Shown: one piece after another, positions 1-4,874 of the stretch
Numbering within the stretch: the first letter of the stretch is position 1
Layout of the letters: every line of letters begins with the position of its first letter
Source of the DNA: Actinomycetales bacterium
GTDB taxonomy: Bacteria > Actinomycetota > Actinomycetes > Actinomycetales > Dermabacteraceae
Assembly (NCBI GenBank): GCA_012799425.1
Contig: JAAZLF010000556.1
Coordinates: forward strand, 1-6,088
Direction: 5' to 3'
Length of the DNA: 6,088 nt
Translations under genes and position numbers: made by a program
Notes under the pieces: model-generated
The model's database searches: none
Told to the model about the DNA's origin: nothing
Seen by the model: only the letters and a program-made list of their open reading frames with translations

Positions 1-1
1 C

Positions 2-292
2 CCCTCGATCCCGGCGTGGAGCTCGGGAGAGGACGAGGGGAACGTGGACGTGCTGCGGCTGATCAAGACCGGTATGCGCTACGCCGCGACGGTCACCCAT
101 CCCGCGCACGAGAACGAATGCCAACCACACATGGAGGGGTATCCGGAGCATCTGGCGGAGGTGCCGAATCGGCCGGTGTGGCCGATGGGCATGGGGCTGT
201 GGCTGCTGGCGGGCGCGGGGTCCCTCGCGATCGCGACCTGGCGTCTCGCGGTGCCGATCAAGCGTCTGGGCCCGGGCACCCGGATCGCTTGA
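2..292 (+). CDS. C-terminal end of a membrane protein, possibly an ABC transporter permease (partial)
   Basis: The frame is open from the window edge to a TGA at 290-292, giving 96 visible residues, so the gene very likely begins outside the window. A GTG at 44 could be a start, but nothing resembling a good ribosome binding site picks it out. The visible part has a polar stretch with one Cys and several His (THPAHENECQPH), then one clear membrane segment at about residues 59-80 (rich in Met, Leu, Ala, Gly with Trp at both ends) and a short basic tail ending RLGPGTRIA. An outer loop, a last membrane helix and a basic tail of this style occur at the end of actinobacterial ABC-2 type permeases; that assignment is from memory of the family and is weak. 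The gene converges on the next one: only 9 bases separate the two stop codons. Alternatives are any other multi-pass membrane protein. Confidence 0.5.
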   Translation, partial: PSIPAWSSGEDEGNVDVLRLIKTGMRYAATVTHPAHENECQPHMEGYPEHLAEVPNRPVWPMGMGLWLLAGAGSLAIATWRLAVPIKRLGPGTRIA

Positions 293-301
293 GCCGTCCG
301 A

Positions 302-2002
302 TCAGGGGCGGGGCTCGCGCAGCCCGGTGACGGAGTCGGGGATGCTGTGGCGGGGCGGTGCGCCCTGCTCCTGCCCGCCGCCGGTGAGCTGCGAGCCCTC
401 GCCGCCGAAGTCGGGCAGGTGGCCGCGCGCGAGATCCGCGGCACGCACCGCGGTGTCCGTCGCGCCGGGCTCGCTGTCATCGACCCAGAGCCGCTCCCCT
501 GCGGCGTCGAGGTCGAAGATCTCCAGGGTGTGGTCCCCGCCCTCGGCCTGGAGCCGCTTGCGCAGCGCGGCCCGCACGGCCGGATCCTTGGCGCGATCGG
601 CGCGGGCGCCGATGTCGGGCGCGACCAGGGCGTACGGGCTGCGCCGGCGCATGTAGCCGCCGGCCGGACCGTAGAGCACGTCCCGCAGTCCGCTGCGCAT
701 CCCGGCGGCGGCGGCGAAGCCCAGCAGCGGCACGATCACGAGCGCGATCAGGCTCAGCGCGACCCAGGAGAAAGCCGTCGCGACCTGCAGCAGCTGCAGC
801 AGGATCGCGGCGAGCACCGTGCCCAGCAGCGCCCAGGCGGCGCTGAGCCAGCCGGTCAGGCCCACCACTCGCGCCTCCCAGGGGTTCAGCCGGGCGCGGG
901 TGGCCCAGTCCTCGTAGCTGCGCAGGTCCCGCACCTGGTCGCGCTGGGTGGCGGCCAAGGGCACCGCGAGCGCGGGGGTCAGCGCGATGCACAGGATCAC
1001 CAGGGCCGCGATCGGTGCTCCCACCACGGCCTGCTGCCAGCGCAGCGGGGAGGCGACCTCCGTGAGGTCCATGGTGCTGATCCCGACGAGCACGGTCACG
1101 AAGTCGGTGATGCCGAAGAGCAGCCAGCCGGTGCCCGCCGCGGCGGGCAGCACCCAGACCAGGCCTGCCCGGGCGATCCGGGCCAGCGCGACCAGGGCGC
1201 CGCGCGGGGTCGCCGCAGCGGTCAGGGCCGGGGTGCCGAGGTGGGGAGGGAGGTGCCGACGGTCCTGCTCGCGCACCTGCTGCGCCGCCTCGTGGCGCCG
1301 GTCGAGATCGGGGTCGATGCGGGCGGTGGTCTGCAGGGCCGCTGCGTCGATGATCCCCAGCAGCCGGGAGGCCGGGACGAACCGACGCACCAGCACCCAG
1401 GCCAGCGGCAGCACGCCCAGCGCCAGGCACCAGGAGGACAGCGGACCCGCTCCCAGCCCGCTCCAGGGCTGCGGGAGGCCCAGCACCACGGTCAGTGGCG
1501 CGACGAGCACCACCAGCACGGGCAGGAGCATCAGCACGGCGGTGACGCGCGTGGACACCTCGGCCTGGAACCGTGCTTCGGTGAGATAGCGGCGCGGCTG
1601 CATCCCGGCGATCAGCGCAGGCACCGCGGGCGCCGTCGCCAGGCTGAGGAGGGTGGCCGCGGCAGGGCCGAACAGGAAGGCCATGGTCAGGCCGGAGCCG
1701 GTGAACCCCAGCTCGGCCACCGCCATCCGGAAGAACGCGGGCTCGCCGAGCGAGGCCAGCAGGGACAGGAACCAGAAGGCCGGGGAGGCGCCGACGACGT
1801 AGAGCACCAGCAGCAGGTACCACAGGCCCAGGAGCACCAGACCGGGGGCCCAGAGGCCGCGGACCAGGCGGCGCAGGATCGCGCGCTTGGACTCGGCGAT
1901 GATCTCGCCCGGCGGCACCAGGTTGGTGGCCTCCCTCGGCAGGCGACGCGGCGGCGGCAGATCCTTCAGCGGAGGCTGCCGGTGGGCGTGGTGCGAGGTC
2001 AT
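302..2002 (-). CDS. Multi-pass membrane protein of unknown function, downstream of recR
   Basis: This encodes a 566-residue protein I do not recognise. A Pro/Arg-rich cytoplasmic-type N-terminus (residues 1-45, with PPPRRLPR) is followed by about eight or nine hydrophobic segments: roughly 49-71, 75-90, 103-133, 153-176, 188-206, 278-308, 327-350, 383-407 and 411-434. A charged loop rich in Arg, Asp and His (about 225-255) splits the membrane part into two halves, and a second charged loop with RSYEDWATRARLNPWEARVV lies at 361-380. The last 130 residues are soluble, mixed charged and then Gly/Gln/Pro-rich, probably partly disordered. No ATP-binding, transporter signature or catalytic motif is evident. 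The ATG at 2002 is preceded by AGGAG with 5 bases between, which supports this start. The gene begins 18 bases after the recR stop, so it is probably in the recR operon. The coding frame is chosen over long overlapping frames because it alone has sensible hydrophobic segments and a good start. Confidence 0.85.
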   Translation of the reverse strand: MTSHHAHRQPPLKDLPPPRRLPREATNLVPPGEIIAESKRAILRRLVRGLWAPGLVLLGLWYLLLVLYVVGASPAFWFLSLLASLGEPAFFRMAVAELGFTGSGLTMAFLFGPAAATLLSLATAPAVPALIAGMQPRRYLTEARFQAEVSTRVTAVLMLLPVLVVLVAPLTVVLGLPQPWSGLGAGPLSSWCLALGVLPLAWVLVRRFVPASRLLGIIDAAALQTTARIDPDLDRRHEAAQQVREQDRRHLPPHLGTPALTAAATPRGALVALARIARAGLVWVLPAAAGTGWLLFGITDFVTVLVGISTMDLTEVASPLRWQQAVVGAPIAALVILCIALTPALAVPLAATQRDQVRDLRSYEDWATRARLNPWEARVVGLTGWLSAAWALLGTVLAAILLQLLQVATAFSWVALSLIALVIVPLLGFAAAAGMRSGLRDVLYGPAGGYMRRRSPYALVAPDIGARADRAKDPAVRAALRKRLQAEGGDHTLEIFDLDAAGERLWVDDSEPGATDTAVRAADLARGHLPDFGGEGSQLTGGGQEQGAPPRHSIPDSVTGLREPRP

Positions 2003-2007
2003 CGGGG

Positions 2008-2012
2008 CTCCT
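2008..2012 (-). promoter_or_regulatory. Ribosome binding site of the membrane protein gene
   Basis: AGGAG read on the minus strand lies 5 bases before the ATG at 2002. It sits inside the 18-base gap behind recR, so the downstream gene can be translated from a shared recR transcript. Confidence 0.7.
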
Positions 2013-2020
2013 GGCGGGGC

Positions 2021-2614
2021 TCAGACGGCGCGGCGGCCCAGGAAGGCGCGGCCGAGGGTCATCTCGTCGGCGTAGTCGAGATCGCCGCCCACCGGCAGGC
2101 CGCTGGCCAGACGGGTGACGGTGAGCTCGAGCGGCGCCAGCAGCCGCGAGAGGTACGCAGAGGTGGCCTCGCCCTCGATGTTCGGGTCCAGCGCCAGGAT
2201 GATCTCCTTGGTCTCGCCGGAGCCGAGGCGGCTCATCAGCTGCGTGATGCGCAGGTCGTTCGGGCCGACGCCGCCGATCGGATCGATCGCGCCGCCGAGC
2301 ACGTGGTACCTGCCCTTGAACTCGCGGATCTTCTCGATCGCGACGATGTCCTTGGACTCCTCGACCACGCAGATCACCTCTTCGCTGCGCCGCGGGTCGG
2401 AGCAGATGCGGCATTCCTGCTCGGCGGAGACGTTGCCGCAGATGTCGCAGAAGCGCACCGTGTCCTTGACCTGGACCAGCACCTCGGCGAGCCGGCGCAC
2501 GGAGGAGTCGTCGGCGTCCAGCAGATGGAACGCGATCCGCTGTGCCGACTTGGGGCCGATGCCCGGCAGCTTGCCGAGCTCGTCGATGAGGTCCTGAACG
2601 ATGCCTTCGTACAC
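2021..2614 (-). CDS. recR: Recombination mediator protein RecR
   Basis: RecR works with RecO (and RecF) to load RecA onto single-stranded gaps coated with SSB; it forms a ring-shaped clamp around DNA in the cytoplasm. The 197-residue length is normal for the family. In order one sees the N-terminal helix-hairpin-helix ([20 protein letters not shown], residues 13-32), a zinc-binding four-cysteine motif (C56, C59, C68, C71 in CDIC and CRIC), a Toprim domain (about 79-174, with the acidic VVEESKD and [15 protein letters not shown] segments), and the C-terminal [16 protein letters not shown] segment. The start is the GTG at 2614, which yields the usual family N-terminus [14 protein letters not shown]. 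No Shine-Dalgarno sequence lies before it; a TACAGT element 8 bases upstream instead suggests a leaderless mRNA. The membrane protein gene follows after 18 bases. The usual upstream partners dnaX and ybaB are not adjacent: dnaX is about 2.2 kb away behind two opposite-strand genes. Confidence 0.97.
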   Translation of the reverse strand: MYEGIVQDLIDELGKLPGIGPKSAQRIAFHLLDADDSSVRRLAEVLVQVKDTVRFCDICGNVSAEQECRICSDPRRSEEVICVVEESKDIVAIEKIREFKGRYHVLGGAIDPIGGVGPNDLRITQLMSRLGSGETKEIILALDPNIEGEATSAYLSRLLAPLELTVTRLASGLPVGGDLDYADEMTLGRAFLGRRAV

Positions 2615-2621
2615 GGGGCCA

Positions 2622-2627
2622 ACTGTA
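2622..2627 (-). promoter_or_regulatory. Candidate -10 element of recR, placed for leaderless transcription
   Basis: On the minus strand the hexamer TACAGT (pattern TANNNT, the usual actinobacterial -10) is followed by 8 bases and then the recR GTG start. That spacing would place the transcription start at or next to the start codon. The expected -35 position (about 2645-2650) is GC-rich and unlike TTGACA, but it overlaps the 8-base palindrome GGGCGCCC (2646-2653), which might be an operator. Leaderless genes with a -10 at this distance are common in actinobacteria; the assignment here is inference. Confidence 0.45.
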
Positions 2628-2683
2628 GTTGTCGGGGCTGACCTTGGGCGCCCGTCGGCCCTGCGCTGTGAGCAGATCCCGGC

Positions 2684-2699
2684 AGCGGCCCTCGCCGCT
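2684..2699. repeat. GC-rich inverted repeat between recR and the mannosidase gene
   Basis: AGCGGC and GCCGCT form perfect 6-base arms around the 4-base loop CCTC. It lies between the two candidate divergent promoters. It could be an operator or a small hairpin, but in DNA this rich in G and C such arms arise readily by chance. Confidence 0.3.
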
Positions 2700-2712
2700 C
2701 AGCGCCGCACCG

Positions 2713-2766
2713 GACGCACCGGACGCGCCGACGGCCTCGGACGCGCCGGACGCGCCGACGGCTCCG
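2713..2766. repeat. 27-bp tandem repeat, two copies, built from 9-bp units
   Basis: Copies at 2713-2739 and 2740-2766 differ at 3 of 27 positions. Each copy is made of three 9-base units: two of the form GACGCRCCG, then one ACGGCCTCG or ACGGCTCCG. The exact 9-mer GACGCGCCG occurs at 2722, 2740 and 2749. The array lies in the divergent intergenic region, ending 12 bases before the TACAGT proposed as the mannosidase -10, so it overlaps where the -35 and upstream activator sites would be. Confidence 0.75.
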
Positions 2767-2778
2767 GCCGCACCCCGA

Positions 2779-2784
2779 TACAGT
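2779..2784 (+). promoter_or_regulatory. Candidate -10 element of the GH125 mannosidase gene
   Basis: GATACAGT contains the hexamer TACAGT (TANNNT), an AT-rich island in otherwise GC-rich DNA and the same hexamer as the candidate recR -10. It would start transcription near 2791, giving a leader of about 55 bases before the GTG at 2847. The region 17 bases upstream (CGACGG, 2756-2761) is a poor -35 and falls inside the tandem repeat, so an activator may be needed if the promoter is real. Confidence 0.35.
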
Positions 2785-2836
2785 GTGCTGCGACCTCACC
2801 GGCGGCACCCGCACCGCCCGGCAGCCCGACCTCGAT

Positions 2837-2842
2837 GAGGAG
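2837..2842 (+). promoter_or_regulatory. Ribosome binding site that decides the GH125 start
   Basis: GAGGAG ends 4 bases before the GTG at 2847. The alternative ATG at 2835 overlaps this very sequence and has no Shine-Dalgarno of its own, so the GTG is preferred although the spacing is a little short. Confidence 0.55.
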
Positions 2843-2846
2843 CGAC

Positions 2847-4205
2847 GTGGCCACACTGCCCTCCGCCCTGCTCGACTCCGTCCACGAGCGCGTCCTGACC
2901 GGCCTGTCCGACCTCGTGGAGACCTCCGCGCAGGACAGCCTCGTGCAGGAGATCGCGCACCGGGTGGTGACGTACCTGCGCAACACGGCCGAGACCACGG
3001 TCAGCGTCGAGGAGGACGGCACCACCTTCGTGATCACCGGGGACATCCCGGCGATGTGGCTGCGGGACTCGGCAGCGCAGCTGATGCCGCTGCAGCGCCT
3101 GGTCGCCGCCGGGGTCGGCTCCGAGGAGGACAGGGCGGTGCTGGTCTCGTTGCTCAGCGGCCTGCTGCGTCGCCACTGGCAGTACCTCGAGCTCGACCCC
3201 TACGCCAATGCGTTCAACCGTGGGCCGGACTCCTCGAGCTGGGACGAGGACGAGACCGAGTTCGACAACCCCTGGGCGTGGGAGCGGAAGTTCGAGCTGG
3301 ACTCGCTCTCCTACGGCCCGGACCTGGCATGGAGGCTGTGGAGCGCGACCGGCGACACCTCCTGGGCCGATGAGCGGTTCCTGCCCGCGGCGCGCGCGAT
3401 CCTGGCCACCGTTGCGACAGAGCAGCACCACGAGGAGCGTTCGACCTACCGGTTCCGGCGCCCGGGCGTGCCCGCCCAGGACACCCTCGACCGGGAGGGG
3501 CGCGGCTCGCTCACCGCACCGAACGGGCTGGTGTGGGCCGGTTTCCGCCCGTCGGACGATGCATGCGAGCTGGGCTACAACATCCCCGGCAACCACTTCC
3601 TGGCCCTCGCCCTCGAACGGCTCGCGGTGCTGCTCGAGCAGGTCGCCGGTGCCGCCGACGAGGCGGCCGAGGCGCGCCTGCGCGCCGCGGAGATCCGTGC
3701 GGCGCTCGCGGAGCACGCGCTGATCGAGGGGCCCGACGGGCAGAGCATCTGGGCCTACGAGATCGATGGGCGCGGCGAGCACCGCTTCCTCGACGATGCG
3801 AACGTGCCGAGCCTGCTGTCGCTGCCGTACCTGGGCTGCGTCGAGGCGGAGGACCCGGTGCAGATCGCCACGCGCGCGGCCGTGCTGTCGGCGCAGAATC
3901 CGTACTTCTACGCGGGCCTCTTCCTGGAGGGGGTCGGCTCGCCGCACACCCCGAAGGACCACGTGTGGCCGATCGCCAAAGCGGTCGAGGGCCTCACCAC
4001 CGCGGATCGTGCGGAGAAGCTGCGCCTCCTGCAGCAGCTGATCCGCACCGACGGCGGCACCGGAATGATGCACGAGGGCGTCCACGTCGATGAGCCGGCC
4101 ACGTTCACCCGCGAGTGGTTCTCCTGGTCGAACTCGATGTTCTGTGAGCTGGCCCTCGACCTCGCGGGAGTGGACCGCGACCTGCACGTCCTGCCTGAAC
4201 GCTAA
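2847..4205 (+). CDS. Glycoside hydrolase family 125, metal-independent exo-alpha-1,6-mannosidase
   Basis: GH125 (formerly DUF1237) enzymes remove terminal alpha-1,6-linked mannose from mannosides with inversion and without a metal ion. The predicted 452-residue protein covers the whole (alpha/alpha)6-barrel domain. Family motifs visible in order are GDIPAMWLRDS (65-75), WAWERKFELDSLSYGPD (143-159), FRPSDDACELGYNIPGN (233-249), DDANVPSLLSLPYLG (316-330), DHVWPI (371-376), MMHEG (407-411) and FTREWFSWSNSMF (420-432). By family knowledge one Asp is the acid and one Glu the base; D237 or D238 and E410 are the likely equivalents here, by motif rather than alignment. There is no signal peptide or membrane segment, so the enzyme is probably cytoplasmic and acts on imported oligosaccharides. 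I chose the GTG at 2847 because GAGGAG precedes it; an ATG at 2835 would add four residues, and longer extensions to 2601 run through the intergenic repeat. It stands alone: no sugar transporter or other glycosidase is in view. Confidence 0.93.
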   Translation: MATLPSALLDSVHERVLTGLSDLVETSAQDSLVQEIAHRVVTYLRNTAETTVSVEEDGTTFVITGDIPAMWLRDSAAQLMPLQRLVAAGVGSEEDRAVLVSLLSGLLRRHWQYLELDPYANAFNRGPDSSSWDEDETEFDNPWAWERKFELDSLSYGPDLAWRLWSATGDTSWADERFLPAARAILATVATEQHHEERSTYRFRRPGVPAQDTLDREGRGSLTAPNGLVWAGFRPSDDACELGYNIPGNHFLALALERLAVLLEQVAGAADEAAEARLRAAEIRAALAEHALIEGPDGQSIWAYEIDGRGEHRFLDDANVPSLLSLPYLGCVEAEDPVQIATRAAVLSAQNPYFYAGLFLEGVGSPHTPKDHVWPIAKAVEGLTTADRAEKLRLLQQLIRTDGGTGMMHEGVHVDEPATFTREWFSWSNSMFCELALDLAGVDRDLHVLPER

Positions 4206-4207
4206 GG

Positions 4208-4222
4208 AGTGGCGGGGCCACT
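4208..4222 (+). terminator. Short hairpin directly after the GH125 stop codon
   Basis: AGTGGC and GCCACT form a perfect 6-base stem around a GGG loop, beginning 3 bases after the TAA. No T-rich tail follows, so it could be a tail-less actinobacterial-type terminator or an mRNA 3'-end stabiliser. The GyrI-like gene starts 75 bases further on, so it may or may not separate the two transcripts. Confidence 0.4.
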
Positions 4223-4232
4223 GCGGGCGCGG

Positions 4233-4238
4233 TACCGT
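4233..4238 (+). promoter_or_regulatory. Weak candidate -10 element of the GyrI-like gene
   Basis: TACCGT fits the loose TANNNT pattern in the 91-base gap after the mannosidase gene. The expected -35 position reads TGGCGG, a poor match that overlaps the hairpin, so the element is only a possibility; read-through from the mannosidase promoter is the alternative. Confidence 0.2.
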
Positions 4239-4284
4239 CATCTGCGGGTCGTCGCGCATGCACGGCCCTTTGTCGACTCTGAAC

Positions 4285-4288
4285 AGGA
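4285..4288 (+). promoter_or_regulatory. Ribosome binding site used to place the GyrI-like start
   Basis: AGGA lies 8 bases before the ATG at 4297. Neither the upstream in-frame ATG at 4258 nor the downstream one at 4306 has a Shine-Dalgarno at a usable distance. Confidence 0.45.
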
Positions 4289-4296
4289 CAGTATCG

Positions 4297-4830
4297 ATGT
4301 CGTCGATGCCGTATCCCTACGATGCCGAGCAGCCGGCCGCCGAGTGCCAGGTGGCTCAGGCGCCGGAGATCCCCACCGCGGTGGTGTCGAAGCCGGATTT
4401 CCCGATGTACGAGATGCCCACCCTGATGGACGGCACCTTCTCGCATCTGGTCGAGGTGCTGGCGGAGGCGGGTCTGCGCCCGATCGGCCCGGCGTTCGCG
4501 CTGCACCACCGCGCACCGGTGGCGACCGCGGATCTGGAGGTCGGGTTCCCGATCGATGCTCCGCTCACCGACACGCTGACCCTGCCCAGCGGCTACGAGG
4601 TCACCGGGTCGGTGCTGCCGGCGGGCCGCGTGGGCTGGATCTCGCACGTGGGCGGCTACGGCGGTCTGGCCGAGAAGTGGGGATCGTTCACCGAGGACAT
4701 CGGGGAATCCGAGGAGCAGATGACCTACCCGTTCTGGGAGTTCTACGTGACCCCTCCCGCCCCAGGCGTGAACCCGGCGACCCTGCGCACCGACCTGTTC
4801 AGCCAGCTGGAACCGCGGGACGACGCCTGA
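4297..4830 (+). CDS. GyrI-like small-molecule-binding domain protein
   Basis: The 177-residue protein looks like a stand-alone GyrI-like (SBMC, AraC effector-binding fold) domain. Such domains bind small, often cationic or drug-like molecules; some members act as effector domains of regulators, some inhibit gyrase and some hydrolyse or sequester toxic compounds. After a short Pro/Glu/Ala-rich lead (1-22), the domain begins with IPTAVVSKPDFPMYEMPTLM (25-44) and shows LRPIGPAFALHHR (60-72), DLEVGFPIDAP (79-89, with E81), LPAGRVGWISHVGGYGGLAE (107-126, the conserved His-x-Gly-x-Tyr pattern) and FWEFYVTPP (146-154, with E148), ending in RTDLF (164-168). There is no DNA-binding domain, signal peptide or membrane segment, so a cytoplasmic ligand binder or detoxifier is likelier than a transcription factor. 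The ATG at 4297 is preferred for its AGGA. Its ligand cannot be read from sequence. It follows the mannosidase on the same strand after 91 bases and converges on dnaX with 30 bases between stops. Confidence 0.85.
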   Translation: MSSMPYPYDAEQPAAECQVAQAPEIPTAVVSKPDFPMYEMPTLMDGTFSHLVEVLAEAGLRPIGPAFALHHRAPVATADLEVGFPIDAPLTDTLTLPSGYEVTGSVLPAGRVGWISHVGGYGGLAEKWGSFTEDIGESEEQMTYPFWEFYVTPPAPGVNPATLRTDLFSQLEPRDDA

Positions 4831-4848
4831 GGTCAGAGAGTTGTCCGC

Positions 4849-4874
4849 GAGCCGACCGGCTCAGCGGGGCCGGT
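4849..4874. terminator. Overlapping inverted repeats between the convergent GyrI-like gene and dnaX
   Basis: GAGCC-GACC-GGCTC (4849-4862) is a perfect 5-base stem with a 4-base loop, and ACCGGC (4855-4860) can instead pair with GCCGGT (4869-4874) across 8 bases. They cover the dnaX stop codon and lie 18 bases past the GyrI-like stop. No T-run follows on either strand. A bidirectional, tail-less terminator is possible but not certain. Confidence 0.3.

Noticed and set aside
477..2414. A 645-residue minus-strand frame overlapping recR and the membrane protein gene
   Set aside because: It is Arg/Pro/Ala-rich nonsense in another frame of two convincing genes; it lacks membrane segments or motifs.
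347..2641. A 764-residue open frame on the plus strand, antisense to both recR and the membrane protein gene
   Set aside because: Its product is an extremely Gln/Gly/Arg/His-rich sequence without any domain, and it lies across two genes with clear coding evidence on the other strand. Such long antisense frames are expected in very GC-rich actinobacterial genes.
2629..2838. A small 69-residue plus-strand frame in the recR/GH125 intergenic region
   Set aside because: Its Ala/Pro/Asp repeat comes only from the 27-bp tandem repeat, it has no convincing ribosome binding site, and its start overlaps the recR promoter region.
2601..2846. An 82-residue N-terminal extension of the mannosidase starting at 2601
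   Set aside because: It would run through the tandem repeat, overlap recR and add Arg/Gly repeat sequence with no family counterpart; a Shine-Dalgarno supports the GTG at 2847 instead.
2796..4259. A 487-residue minus-strand frame opposite the GH125 gene
   Set aside because: The GH125 motifs fix the plus strand as coding; the antisense product has no recognisable domain.
4292..4308. Possible leaderless start of the GyrI-like gene at the ATG at 4306, with TATCGA as a -10
   Set aside because: TATCGA lacks the conserved final T of TANNNT, and the ATG at 4297 has an AGGA at usable distance; the evidence favours 4297.
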